Below are positions 18,852-27,302 of a stretch of 58,408 nucleotides of DNA, in pieces. The stretch covers positions 1-58,408 of the IMG/VR virus record IMGVR_UViG_3300030104_002502; one strand, 5' to 3'. The DNA comes from a virus. The translations under genes were made by a program, and so were the position numbers. The notes under the pieces were generated by a model that was not told the origin of the DNA, made no database searches, and saw nothing but the letters and a program-made list of their open reading frames with translations. Each line of letters opens with the position of its first letter. Within the stretch, counting starts at the first letter, position 1.

Positions 18852-19007
18852 ATGAGTATAATTATGTATATAGAATATATTGAAAAGTTTTTGGATAAGG
18901 TAAAAAAAGCCTATGCAAAGCTGTTTAAGAAGAATTTAAAACAACCAATAAGGAAGAAACGTGCCCCGCAAAAAAGAAAACCCAATACGAAAAACAACAA
19001 GGGGTAA
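18852..19007 (+). CDS. Small basic protein, possibly with upstream hydrophobic extension
   Basis: From ATG 18852 the product has 51 residues: MSIIMYIEYIEKFLDKVKKA, then a Lys/Arg-rich tail. The frame is open upstream to 18801 and would add a hydrophobic segment (ITVICYTIVLALLL). An AGGAG at 18799-18803 sits at ideal spacing for the ATA codon at 18810, not for an ATG, so a non-standard start is possible. It overlaps the next gene by 47 bases. Confidence 0.4.
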   Translation: MSIIMYIEYIEKFLDKVKKAYAKLFKKNLKQPIRKKRAPQKRKPNTKNNKG

Positions 19008-19257
19008 GGGCGCCAACTACCGAAAGACTAAGTCAGGCGCTGGCATGACTAAGAAAGGCGTAGCCGCTTATCGTAGAGCAAATCCAGGGTCTAAATTAAA
19101 AACCGCAGTAACAGGAAAAGTTAAAAAGGGAAGTAAAGCCGCTAAAAGACGTAAGTCTTTTTGCGCTAGATCTGCAGGGCAGATGAAAAAATTCCCTAAA
19201 GCTGCAAAAAACCCAAACTCAAGGCTAAGGCAAGCTAGAAGGCGTTGGAAATGTTAA
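18961..19257 (+). CDS. DUF6321-like basic protein
   Basis: 98 residues from GTG, preceded by AAGGAAG. The pattern GVAAYRRANPGSKLKTAVTG, RRKSFCARSAGQMKKF and the end LRQARRRWKC fits DUF6321, a family of short basic phage proteins. Two cysteines are present, one at the extreme C-terminus. No function is known to me. It closes the basic cluster. Confidence 0.75.
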   Translation: MPRKKENPIRKTTRGKGANYRKTKSGAGMTKKGVAAYRRANPGSKLKTAVTGKVKKGSKAAKRRKSFCARSAGQMKKFPKAAKNPNSRLRQARRRWKC

Positions 19258-19266
19258 TAAAAAATT

Positions 19267-20265
19267 ATGAACAAACGCACACTTCTAGCTTTAGGGTTGA
19301 TATTCTCTTTTAATTCGTATGGGGATCAGACAGGTAACTGTACTGCTGGCTCTCAGTATTGCGAGCAAAATAGTTTGGATACTACTAACAATACCACCAC
19401 AAATAACACCAATACTAATACTAATACCAATAATAATACCAACAGTAATACCAACGTAAATACTAATACTAATACTAATGTTAGTACTAATCAAAATACA
19501 AATATAAATACAGCAACAAATACTAACAATAATACTAACAATAATACTAACAACAGCACATCAACTTCTAACAATACTAATACAAACAACAATGTTAATA
19601 CTTCGACCTCTACTTCTAACTCAACTGTTAATTCTACGGTAAATCAAAATGTCACCAATTCGAGTACTTCTAACAACACCAACACTAACACTTCTAACAA
19701 TACGAATATCAATCAATCGACTTCGGATTCAAATGTTACAACGGACAATAGGAATGTTAATGAGAATAACTCAAAATCTGACAACACGAACAGAAACATT
19801 AACGAGTCGAACTCAACTCAAACAATCAACCAAAACATAAAATCAGAAGCACCCCCTGCATCTGCTATCGCTCCATCTATAATGTCTTATTCACAGGACT
19901 TATGTACTGTAGGAAGATCGGGCGCGTTCCAAGGCCAAGTGTTTGGTTTTTCTGGTGGTAAAACTGTAAGAGACCAAAACTGTGAAAGATTAAAATTATC
20001 TAAATACCTTTACGATATGGGTATGAAAGTGGCTTCTATATCATTGTTATGTGCAGATCCTAGGGTATTTGCTGCAATGGAAATGGCAGGCACACCATGT
20101 CCTTACCAAGGTAAAATAGGTAAAGAAGCAACAGTTGCTTGGAGTGAAAACAAACAAGACCGACCTGACTATAAAGTTTGGTATAAAGAAAAAGTACAAA
20201 AGTGTAAACAAGTCTGGCATTCAAATTCTCAACTTAAGAAAGAATGTATCGCTGGCTTAAAGTAA
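19267..20265 (+). CDS. Secreted Asn/Thr-repeat protein
   Basis: 332 residues. A signal peptide (MNKRTLLALGLIFSFNSYGD) is followed by about 150 residues of Asn-Thr/Ser low-complexity repeats (NTNTNNNTN type) and a folded C-terminal domain from about residue 205: DLCTVGRSGAFQGQVFGFS, CERLKLSKYLYDMGMKVASI, LLCADPRVFAAMEMAGTPCP. Five or more cysteines suggest disulfides in the periplasm. I recall homologues of this architecture in marine phages with no assigned role. Overlaps the next gene by 22 bases. Confidence 0.7.
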   Translation: MNKRTLLALGLIFSFNSYGDQTGNCTAGSQYCEQNSLDTTNNTTTNNTNTNTNTNNNTNSNTNVNTNTNTNVSTNQNTNINTATNTNNNTNNNTNNSTSTSNNTNTNNNVNTSTSTSNSTVNSTVNQNVTNSSTSNNTNTNTSNNTNINQSTSDSNVTTDNRNVNENNSKSDNTNRNINESNSTQTINQNIKSEAPPASAIAPSIMSYSQDLCTVGRSGAFQGQVFGFSGGKTVRDQNCERLKLSKYLYDMGMKVASISLLCADPRVFAAMEMAGTPCPYQGKIGKEATVAWSENKQDRPDYKVWYKEKVQKCKQVWHSNSQLKKECIAGLK

Positions 20266-22313
20266 TAAGTTGTTTATTACTTACAAGTAATTTATCAGCT
20301 CAATATGTTTATGAAAATAATCAAGACCTTTACGACCTTAATGCTAATGCCAACAACTTTGAGGGCGAGTTAGCTTACTCAGTATCTGACGATGGAATTT
20401 CTCCTGCAATTGACCTTTCTTTTGATTTTTCTTTTTATGGGTCTACATTTAGCCAAGCGAGAATGGCAACTAATGGATGTCTCCATTTTGGTTCTAGTGG
20501 TAGCTATTGTAATGACTATACTCCTGACCCTATCAATGGACAGCATACTTATACCATATACGCCTTCTGGACTGATTTAATTAGAGACTCGGGCTCACGT
20601 ATGAAGTCGTGGGGGGATTCAAGTAAAATGATCTTTGGTTGGTATAACCTTAGAGAATATAACAGAGCATCAGATAATAGTTTTGAAATAATACTTTGGA
20701 ACAATAACTCTTTTGATTTACGCTATCGTGAACTAAATATAATCAATCACGATGTGCTTATAGGCGAAGTGGGGTCTAATAAAGCAAACTCATACACTTA
20801 TTACTATCATGATGAATGTTCTACTGGCACTACTAATAGTTCTACTTGTGTAAATACTAACTGGAATAACACAGCAATAAACACAACATTAGAAAACGGC
20901 GGTTCTTTATATGGTTCTGGTAGTGGTAATAACATAGATTGTAGCAACCCTTTAAATAATACAAGTTGTGCAGGTTATGCTGATGCTTATCAAACTCAAC
21001 AATGTAATATAGATCAACTGTATTCAGAGTCGTGCCCTTATTATTGGGATGCTTATGATGATTGGCAATGTGATCTTGATCCTCAATATGGGCCTTTTTG
21101 TCAAGGCTACAGGCAAGAAGACTCTATCGCTTACTTTCAAGAAGAAGAATATTTTGATTATGGGTATGAAGAAGAAATGTTTGAGTATGACACTCAGTAT
21201 GACACTTTTGAAGAATTACTTACATTTGAAGAAGAATATTATGTATTTGAAGAACCAGAATTTATATTTGAAGAAGAAATATTTTTTGAACAATTTATAC
21301 CGCGAGATGAATTTGTAGAAACTTTTGAAATTATGCACGATTTACCTATGCATGAAGAAGAAGTTTTTTTACCCATAGAAGATATAATGCTTGAAGAGTT
21401 TATTTTTCAAGAAACTTTTCTTGTAGAAGATTTTAGAGAGCCCGAAACATTTATTGAATTAGAAACCATTGAAGAATTGGAGGAGTGGTTTGAGGAAGAG
21501 ACAGCAATGGAAGAAGAACTTGCGCATGCAGAAGAGCCGGCGGAAGAACCTATTGAAGAACTTGTTGAAGAAGAAGAAGTTATAGAAGAAGTTATAGAAG
21601 AAGAACTTATAGCTTCTGAGGGAAAAAGTTCTATAAGTAAAGAAATGGCTTTAAGTGTTGTTTCATCTACTTTAGCTACCGCACAAGCCAGTGTTAGTGG
21701 TACAACTGCAGGCACATCGGTACATGCCACGGGTAACAGCACTGCGGCTGGTAATGCAGTAAACTCTTCATCTAACTCTGGTATTAGCACTAGTAGTTCT
21801 CCTAGTATGTCAGATCAATTTGCGTCCTCTACAGCACAAACTAACCAAGTTCTTGATATGAGTAGCACCTCTGTATCTGATACTTCTATAAGTACAAGCA
21901 CAGTTGAAACAGAAACAACTACTACTGAAGTTGTTATTGCAACGGTAGCAAATGTATCTAGTCAAGACAGTTTAAACATATCAGTTAATTCGGTTAATAC
22001 CGATTCTGATACAGACACAACAGTAGAAAATATAATTGCAGAAAACTTACAAAATGCGCAAGAGGATGTGCAAACACAACAAGAAGAGACAGGGGAGTAT
22101 GGATCTGAAAACGCTATTATAGCTGTTATGGGTTTTGTTCCTGGGTTTAATAACTATAGATTAGTTAGTTTGCCAGAGAAAGAAGTTTGGTATGAACCCA
22201 AAAGCATTTATACTACTAATACTATTCAAGATAACACAGCTGCGTTTTATCAATTAGCGGGTACTAATATTAGAACTCTTACTAAACTAAAAGAAATGCA
22301 GCCAACATTTTAG
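20244..22313 (+). CDS. Secreted NIDO-like domain protein with long acidic region
   Basis: 689 residues. Signal peptide MYRWLKVISCLLLTSNLSAQ. Residues ~40-190 read as a nidogen-like beta domain: FYGSTFSQARMATNGCLHFG, YTIYAFWTDLIRD, NSFEIILWNNNSFDLRYREL. A Cys/Tyr-rich section (about 210-300) follows, then an extremely Glu-rich stretch (about 300-460), a Ser/Thr-rich stretch and a short C-terminal motif (YGSENAIIAVMGFVPGFNNYRL). It is probably exported and may alter the cell envelope; function unknown. Confidence 0.65.
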   Translation: MYRWLKVISCLLLTSNLSAQYVYENNQDLYDLNANANNFEGELAYSVSDDGISPAIDLSFDFSFYGSTFSQARMATNGCLHFGSSGSYCNDYTPDPINGQHTYTIYAFWTDLIRDSGSRMKSWGDSSKMIFGWYNLREYNRASDNSFEIILWNNNSFDLRYRELNIINHDVLIGEVGSNKANSYTYYYHDECSTGTTNSSTCVNTNWNNTAINTTLENGGSLYGSGSGNNIDCSNPLNNTSCAGYADAYQTQQCNIDQLYSESCPYYWDAYDDWQCDLDPQYGPFCQGYRQEDSIAYFQEEEYFDYGYEEEMFEYDTQYDTFEELLTFEEEYYVFEEPEFIFEEEIFFEQFIPRDEFVETFEIMHDLPMHEEEVFLPIEDIMLEEFIFQETFLVEDFREPETFIELETIEELEEWFEEETAMEEELAHAEEPAEEPIEELVEEEEVIEEVIEEELIASEGKSSISKEMALSVVSSTLATAQASVSGTTAGTSVHATGNSTAAGNAVNSSSNSGISTSSSPSMSDQFASSTAQTNQVLDMSSTSVSDTSISTSTVETETTTTEVVIATVANVSSQDSLNISVNSVNTDSDTDTTVENIIAENLQNAQEDVQTQQEETGEYGSENAIIAVMGFVPGFNNYRLVSLPEKEVWYEPKSIYTTNTIQDNTAAFYQLAGTNIRTLTKLKEMQPTF

Positions 22314-22322
22314 GAGACTTAT

Positions 22323-22661
22323 ATGGATTGGTTACAAAGTAAAACAACACAGGTGATTGCTTTAGTAGGAATTGTTTCTACTCTTGCAGGGTTTGGTTAC
22401 ACAGGAGCTACCTATGTAAACCGCATAACAAACTTAGAAGCTAAGATTGGTGGTATAGGTGATACAAAACAAGCACAAAAAGCTATTGAAGAACGATTTG
22501 CATCTATAGAAACTTCTGTAAAGTTTTTAGAAAAAGAAATTAATGGTATAAAAGTTCCAGATGTTACAGAAATTAAAACAGATATAGCTACAATTAAAGC
22601 TGAAATTTCTTCTTTAGAACAAAAAATAGCAGAAAATAACAAAAACCCCCTATCTGGGTAA
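22323..22661 (+). CDS. Membrane-anchored coiled-coil protein
   Basis: 112 residues after AGGAG. One N-terminal membrane segment (VIALVGIVSTLAGFGYTGATY) then a long helix with heptads (ITNLEAKIGGIG, IKTDIATIKAEISSLEQKI). The shape resembles inner-membrane spanin or holin-accessory proteins. It is the last gene of the rightward arm, just before a terminator-like hairpin. Confidence 0.6.
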   Translation: MDWLQSKTTQVIALVGIVSTLAGFGYTGATYVNRITNLEAKIGGIGDTKQAQKAIEERFASIETSVKFLEKEINGIKVPDVTEIKTDIATIKAEISSLEQKIAENNKNPLSG

Positions 22662-22677
22662 ATTTTAAGGGCTTTTT
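22641..22677. terminator. Probable bidirectional terminator between converging arms
   Basis: A-rich/CCC and GGGC/T-rich arms (22641-22650 and 22669-22677) can pair around an ~18-base loop, with T runs on the 3' side in both directions. It sits exactly where rightward and leftward transcription converge. The stem is weak and partly overlaps the last codons at 22661. Confidence 0.5.
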
Positions 22678-22755
22678 AGAAAAACGTGGGCTCAGGATGC
22701 CACAGGTGCGCATATCACCATTAGGCCAATGCAATTGCTTACGTTAGGCCAATAA

Positions 22756-23031
22756 TTAACTGACGGCCTTCTTAGGCTCTTCTACGCGGGTTCCCCTTTG
22801 TAGCTGCCTAATACCATAGTTTTCTGATGCATTTCGTAGATTTATGATTTTTCTTTCTATTTTAGAGAAAGTATTCCAATCTCGAACTTCGGTCGCGGTT
22901 CGTCCGCAACCTTTGCAGCGATCATCACCCCATTGGGTGCAACTACATATACCGACACAAGGACAATCTGCAATGCTTGTACAACGTCCGAGTGTTTTTG
23001 AAAGATTAGTAAAAATTCCTATCTCTTTCAT
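22756..23031 (-). CDS. DUF1289-like cysteine-rich small protein
   Basis: 91 residues after AGGAGG. CPCVGICSCTQWGDDRCKGCG and RTATEVRDWNTFSKIE match the DUF1289 pattern, in which clustered cysteines probably bind iron-sulfur or zinc. It has more cysteines than needed for one site. Last gene of the leftward arm. Role unknown; redox or metal-linked regulation is a guess. Confidence 0.75.
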   Translation of the reverse strand: MKEIGIFTNLSKTLGRCTSIADCPCVGICSCTQWGDDRCKGCGRTATEVRDWNTFSKIERKIINLRNASENYGIRQLQRGTRVEEPKKAVS

Positions 23032-23244
23032 TTATTCCTCCTGCGACTTAACGAGCCTGTCTAAGTACCATTGAGCTTTTTTTAAGTCCTCAACTTTGTT
23101 CTTATACTCGTAACGCCACAAATACTTAATAACATTGCCTTTACAGTAACCAGCAAACGCTTCCTTGCTCATGCTTGCTTCTATTCCGTCAATGCACTCA
23201 ATACCACCCTGATTATAATGAGGTGGTTGATTTACCATATCCAT
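23032..23244 (-). CDS. DUF3310 (SaV-like) protein
   Basis: 70 residues. PPHYNQGGIECIDGIEA, GYCKGNVIKYLWRYEYKN and DLKKAQWYLDRLV are the hallmarks of DUF3310, a family spread through phage early regions. A nucleotide kinase-like or metabolic link has been suggested for relatives but is not proven. GGGAG precedes the ATG. It lies just upstream of the DUF1289 gene. Confidence 0.85.
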   Translation of the reverse strand: MDMVNQPPHYNQGGIECIDGIEASMSKEAFAGYCKGNVIKYLWRYEYKNKVEDLKKAQWYLDRLVKSQEE

Positions 23245-23247
23245 CTA

Positions 23248-23646
23248 TTACTCCCTAATAGTTAAACATATGTTGCTTATTTTATCGATATATGTTTCAA
23301 AAGTCACGGCACACCTTAAAAAGCAATCTAAATAAAAAAATTCTGCTAAAGGATTATTTGTTATACATACACCATCAGGATATCCCAGGACTATGTACGT
23401 AGGTAACTTATGTGTGTGCGCCCGCTGGATCCAGAGGCGTTGTTGTTGAGAAAGATTGATGGGTACTTTTGACGTACCACGGTCAGGTAAGGATTGCACA
23501 TATTTATATTCTACAAAACAAAAGCCGCCAGGGCCAGAATAGAATGCGTCAGGAACACCCCCATGATATGGGTCGTTGATTTTCCACTTATAAATTTCTT
23601 TAGGAAGTTTTTTGTGGATTTTGTTTATGAAGTCCTTTTCTTTCAA
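23248..23646 (-). CDS. Putative VRR-NUC/PD-(D/E)xK endonuclease
   Basis: 132 residues from a TTG codon at 23646. NDPYHGGVPDAFYSGPGGFCFVEYKYV shows the PD...(E)xK core of small phage nucleases, followed by LSQQQRLWIQRAH typical of VRR-NUC/resolvase-like proteins. Such enzymes process branched DNA. It overlaps the upstream small gene. The TTG start has no strong ribosome binding site, so a coupled start is likely. Confidence 0.7.
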   Translation of the reverse strand: MKEKDFINKIHKKLPKEIYKWKINDPYHGGVPDAFYSGPGGFCFVEYKYVQSLPDRGTSKVPINLSQQQRLWIQRAHTHKLPTYIVLGYPDGVCITNNPLAEFFYLDCFLRCAVTFETYIDKISNICLTIRE

Positions 23647-23797
23647 CTTTTACTGCTCGCTCTCTCATGAGGAGTTGTAGATCATGCCAACGATACATAC
23701 GTCTGTTTACGTCATCCCAGAACCAACCTTTATGTTTTGAATCAGGCATTTGAGTAGTATACATGATGCGACAGTATGTGTCGCACCATGTACGCAA
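23600..23797 (-). CDS. Small hypothetical protein (TQMPxSKHKGWFW family)
   Basis: 65 residues from TTG 23797 or 54 from ATG 23764. YTTQMPDSKHKGWFWDDVNR and MYRWHDLQLLMRERA look like a conserved short phage protein I have seen beside replication genes, with no known role. It begins right after the stop of the upstream gene and overlaps the nuclease gene by 47 bases. The overlap lowers certainty. Confidence 0.5.
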   Translation of the reverse strand: MRTWCDTYCRIMYTTQMPDSKHKGWFWDDVNRRMYRWHDLQLLMRERAVKVERKGLHKQNPQKTS

Positions 23798-23802
23798 GTT
23801 AA

Positions 23803-24462
23803 TTACTTAATACTTTCAAACACTGTTTTAGCATTGTTGTAATCGTCGTCAGTTGCCCATCCAACTTTTTCAACTTGGATGTTATAGAACTTTTGTCCAG
23901 TTCTATTTTCAGTTCTAACAGAAGACATTTTCCATAAAGATGAAAAACGATCTCCACTTAGACCAGCAATTTGAGTATTCCATTCTCTGGATACTCGCAA
24001 CTTAGAAGATGCACAGTCAAATAAAAATGGAACGTCAAGGTTTCCTGATTCTTCATTTTTTCTTATTAACATGTGAGAGTGAGTCTCAGTAATATCATAA
24101 TCTTCTGGATTAAGATCTTGAGATTTAAGAGATTCAATAGCGTCTTCTTTGCTTGCAAAGCTGCCTGCTAATCCTCCACCTTTTTCACGCTTCTTCCACG
24201 CTACAAACTCTTCAGTAAATCGTATGTTTAACACATAGATTGACTGCCCATAGTTTTCTCGCGTTACAGTGTTAATAAAGTCACCAACTTTGGCTCCTTC
24301 AATATGCTCACTGTGTTGCTCGTCAACTTCATTGCTAAGCTGTTGTAACTGCTTAACTCTGGGAGTTTGTAAATGAGCTGCAGTAATGTTTTCATTACCC
24401 AACCCGCTGCCTTTTTGTACATGCGCCGGCACTTTATCGCTTACTAGTGTAATATCAGTCAT
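23803..24462 (-). CDS. Replication-associated, SSB-like phage protein
   Basis: 219 residues. The N-terminal ~70 residues are polar; a beta-rich core follows: GQSIYVLNIRFTEEFVAWKK, SHMLIRKN, VPFLFDCASSKLRVSREWN, TGQKFYNIQVEKVGW. This pattern recurs beside polymerase and helicase genes in podoviruses and is compatible with an OB-fold single-strand binding or recombination-accessory protein, but no motif proves it. Encoded in the replication operon. Confidence 0.55.
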   Translation of the reverse strand: MTDITLVSDKVPAHVQKGSGLGNENITAAHLQTPRVKQLQQLSNEVDEQHSEHIEGAKVGDFINTVTRENYGQSIYVLNIRFTEEFVAWKKREKGGGLAGSFASKEDAIESLKSQDLNPEDYDITETHSHMLIRKNEESGNLDVPFLFDCASSKLRVSREWNTQIAGLSGDRFSSLWKMSSVRTENRTGQKFYNIQVEKVGWATDDDYNNAKTVFESIK

Positions 24463-24491
24463 CGTTATTTCTCCGTTTTTCGTTGATATTA

Positions 24492-24857
24492 TTATTTTGA
24501 CCTGAAGTTCATTCGGGTCAGTTCAGTTGCTTCTACGCCTGGAACTTCATGTCCCATTTGTATTAGCTCCCTATAGGCTGTTGCTGACATGCGTTTTTGC
24601 ATTAACTCGAACTGCCCAGTGGCAAGTACGTGTTCATGCACCGCGTCCCAGTTACGGACTGTAGGGACTATTTCCTGTTTAATGGAAACAGTACACGCAT
24701 CATTACCAACTCGATCAACTCCTTGATCTTTAAGGCTGATAATAATCTGTGTTTCTAAATCATCCTTTTTTGTTTTAAGGACTTTTTCTTGTTCATGTAA
24801 ATCGACAATAGATTGTCGGGTTGTAGCTAATTCATTTAGCATTTCATCCATATTCAT
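24492..24857 (-). CDS. Hypothetical replication-module protein
   Basis: 121 residues: an N-terminal coiled coil (LATTRQSIVDLHEQEKVLKT) then a small mixed domain with ACTVSIKQEIVPTVRNWDAV and a conserved-looking C-terminus MGHEVPGVEATELTRMNF. I recall similar proteins next to phage helicases, possibly involved in recombination-dependent replication, but I cannot name the family. Its ATG overlaps the upstream gene's stop. Confidence 0.6.
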   Translation of the reverse strand: MNMDEMLNELATTRQSIVDLHEQEKVLKTKKDDLETQIIISLKDQGVDRVGNDACTVSIKQEIVPTVRNWDAVHEHVLATGQFELMQKRMSATAYRELIQMGHEVPGVEATELTRMNFRSK

Positions 24858-25120
24858 TAGTGTATGGTCTCCGTTTCTGAGGGTGGTTTTGCAAGATATA
24901 CCTCATCAGTTAAAGTTAAAGCCTCCTTGCCGGCTTGTGAAATAAGTTCTTCCATAGTGTCAGGTAATTCTTCTTCTTTAGTAGCACGGGTGTGTACTAG
25001 TTCAGTCACTGCAAAAACTAATGCAATAGCAATAGCTTCAGATGGTCGTTTTAAAATATCAAGAATTGCGTCTTTCATAAGTTCTTGTAATTTTTCAAAG
25101 GGGATATCATTATTTGTCAT
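24857..25120 (-). CDS. Small hypothetical protein
   Basis: 87 residues, largely helical, acidic at the C-terminus, with no recognisable motif. It overlaps the helicase gene at its start and the coiled-coil gene at its stop, so it is part of the replication operon. Function unknown. Confidence 0.6.
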   Translation of the reverse strand: MTNNDIPFEKLQELMKDAILDILKRPSEAIAIALVFAVTELVHTRATKEEELPDTMEELISQAGKEALTLTDEVYLAKPPSETETIH

Positions 25121-26468
25121 TGTTTAGTGCCGTTAGTATATGTAACAAATTTTCCATTTTGCCTAATTTACTGTTTAGTTTTTTGTATACATCTTCTTCC
25201 CAAGTCTTATGTGCAGCAATAAGAATTGTTTCTGTTTTTTCTTTTTGGCTTGCTCTATATATACGTTTATTAAATTGTTGAAAATGTTCTGCATTATAAG
25301 TAGGTGAACACCATATAGCTGTGGTAGCTTTTGTAAGAGTAAGACCATGACTAGCTGATTGTGGGTGACAGAAAAGTACTTGTATATGACCAGCTTGAAA
25401 ACGTTCTACAATGTCTTTGCGTTTGTGTGCAGGTACTGACCCATCTATAAGTTCGTATGTAATGTTTTGTTTTTCTGCTATTTCTATAAGAGCGTCGCGT
25501 TCATGTTTCCAATTAAAAGCAACAATAGAATGTTTGCGTGCTGCTACAAGTTCCATAACAATATCGTAGCGTTCTTGGTGTAAATACTGAACGTTACCAT
25601 CTTCGTCGTACACGCCCCCTGATACTAGTTGTAGTAACTTTTTAACCCGGGCTCCTGCATGTACTGCATTAATAGTGCCAGAGTTAGTATATAGAACAGA
25701 TTCTTTAACAAAGATATCGTACATAGCTTGTACTTTTGAAGACAATTTTGTACGCATAGTTCGTACAATATTTTCTGGAAGGTCTATGCAATCTTCTAGT
25801 GCATAGCGAATAGTGATGTCGCTTAGTTTAGCAGCGACTGCTTCTTCAATACCTGGTTTGTCAATCCACTCGTTAGCAAAGCCATTAAAGCGGGGTGTAC
25901 AAACTTGGTTACGAAAAGCCCAGTAGCGCTCCCCTAGATGTTCTCCGTCATCTACAAGGAGCACTGGGTGCCATAGGTCTAGAATAGTATTACTATTAGG
26001 AGTACCAGACATGGCAATCCTATTAGTAAAATGTGAGATAAGTGATTTAATATTTTTACTGCGTTGTGCTGATTGGTTTTTAAAAGCAGTAAATTCATCA
26101 ATAACGATTGTAGAAAATTTTTCAACATATTGTGGGTTTTTACGTAGAAAGTTGACAGCTTCAAAGTTAGTGATGACCATATCGAAGGAATCATCTTCAA
26201 ATATTTTTTTACGATTTTTAGCATATGCTACTCCAAAATTAATATCAGGCTGAAACTTGTGTATATCTTCTGCCCATGCTGCTTCTAATATTGAAAGCGG
26301 GGCAAGAACAAGTGTTTTACCTGATAAGTTAATATGGGCGTCAAGAACTGCACGTGTTTTACCTGTACCAGGATCTGATGTAATAAGACACCTAGGGTGG
26401 TTAAGAATAAAATTAGTGGTGTTGGCTTGATGCTCATAGGGTGGGGGTATAGAGTGTTCGTTGGTCAT
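25110..26468 (-). CDS. SNF2-like superfamily 2 DNA helicase/translocase
   Basis: 452 residues, compact for the family. Motif I SDPGTGKTRA (about residues 31-40), motif II VIDEFTAFK, motif III MSGTPNS, and C-terminal-lobe motifs FCHPQSASHGLTLTKAT and FQQFNKRIYRASQ. Such phage helicases remodel or unwind DNA during replication or recombination. Neighbours are a Cas4-like nuclease and prim-pol, so a replisome or recombination role is likely. No DnaB-type helicase is present elsewhere in the window. Confidence 0.88.
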   Translation of the reverse strand: MTNEHSIPPPYEHQANTTNFILNHPRCLITSDPGTGKTRAVLDAHINLSGKTLVLAPLSILEAAWAEDIHKFQPDINFGVAYAKNRKKIFEDDSFDMVITNFEAVNFLRKNPQYVEKFSTIVIDEFTAFKNQSAQRSKNIKSLISHFTNRIAMSGTPNSNTILDLWHPVLLVDDGEHLGERYWAFRNQVCTPRFNGFANEWIDKPGIEEAVAAKLSDITIRYALEDCIDLPENIVRTMRTKLSSKVQAMYDIFVKESVLYTNSGTINAVHAGARVKKLLQLVSGGVYDEDGNVQYLHQERYDIVMELVAARKHSIVAFNWKHERDALIEIAEKQNITYELIDGSVPAHKRKDIVERFQAGHIQVLFCHPQSASHGLTLTKATTAIWCSPTYNAEHFQQFNKRIYRASQKEKTETILIAAHKTWEEDVYKKLNSKLGKMENLLHILTALNNDK

Positions 26469-26486
26469 TGTTCTTTTTCCTCGTTA

Positions 26487-26552
26487 TTAACATTCGGTGT
26501 TAGTTGATTGAATGTTAAGTGGTTATTATACTAATTTATAGCCCATTCGCAA
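26487..26552 (-). promoter_or_regulatory. Candidate internal promoter with palindromic operator before the helicase gene
   Basis: On the leftward strand TTGCGA (26552-26547) and TATAAT (26530-26525) are 16 bases apart. Just downstream lies a perfect 9-bp inverted repeat, TTAACATTC at 26487-26495 with GAATGTTAA at 26510-26518. The repeat could be an operator or an RNA hairpin. It occupies the only real gap (62 bases) in the replication operon. Confidence 0.45.
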
Positions 26553-27286
26553 TAGGGGTTTTCTCCTTTACCAAATGAACACCATCTGCAACTATTTTTA
26601 GACGGATTAGGTGGAAACTTAGTTGCTGTTGTCATAGCAATTGCTCGCTCTTGTAGTTTTGGTAGAAACATAAGAGCCTGATCTCGTGTGTATGTTTTTT
26701 CCATGGTAGTGCCATGGTCTAAATACCACATTTCTGTTTTAGCCATTTCTAAATCTGGGTAACGTAAAAAACTACCAATAGCATATGTAAGTGCTTGTTG
26801 TGAGTGAGCTATTTCATTACCATATTGTCTGCCTGTTTTATAGTCTATTACTCGCGCTGATGTTTCTGTTTCTTCTACATAAGCATCTAATTTTACTCTT
26901 GCCCATACACCTTTTTCCATCCAGCCACAGGGTTCCCAGTCAATTGTAAACCCCCATTCTCCTTCTAGCTCTACAACAGCTTCATTAAAGCCTTCACGTA
27001 AATCTTCAAATTGAGATTGAAATTTTTTAAGTGTGTCGGGTACTTCTTTTAAAATCCCCCTTACATAGTCTTCAGCTTGTTGGTGGATGTCAGTACCGCG
27101 TGCAGCAGCTGGGCCAAAGTCTTCTTTTATTTTTTTAACTTTTCCAATATATGAACGATAAGCGCAAGTTTCATAAGTTTTTAAGGCGGAGTAAGACCAG
27201 GCTGGGATTAATCCCAACTCTTTTGGGGCCTCAGTCTCTATTACATTAATGAGATCTGGGCGCTTGTCTTGTACAAGCTCGGTCAT
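26531..27286 (-). CDS. Cas4/RecB-like PD-(D/E)xK exonuclease with Cys cluster
   Basis: 251 residues. CAYRSYIGKVKKI near the start, then the His motif GTDIHQQAEDYV, the catalytic pair KLDAYV...ARVIDYKTG, the QALTYAIG helix motif, and CRWCSFGKGENPYC at the end. The four cysteines match the iron-sulfur site of Cas4/AddB-type nucleases. The enzyme probably resects DNA ends for recombination-linked replication with the adjacent helicase. Confidence 0.85.
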   Translation of the reverse strand: MTELVQDKRPDLINVIETEAPKELGLIPAWSYSALKTYETCAYRSYIGKVKKIKEDFGPAAARGTDIHQQAEDYVRGILKEVPDTLKKFQSQFEDLREGFNEAVVELEGEWGFTIDWEPCGWMEKGVWARVKLDAYVEETETSARVIDYKTGRQYGNEIAHSQQALTYAIGSFLRYPDLEMAKTEMWYLDHGTTMEKTYTRDQALMFLPKLQERAIAMTTATKFPPNPSKNSCRWCSFGKGENPYCEWAIN

Positions 27287-27302
27287 TTGTTATACAGCCT
27301 TC

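Noticed and set aside
19291-19494. Ile/Ser-rich leftward frame opposite the Asn-Thr repeats
   Set aside because: Artefact of repetitive codons on the coding strand.
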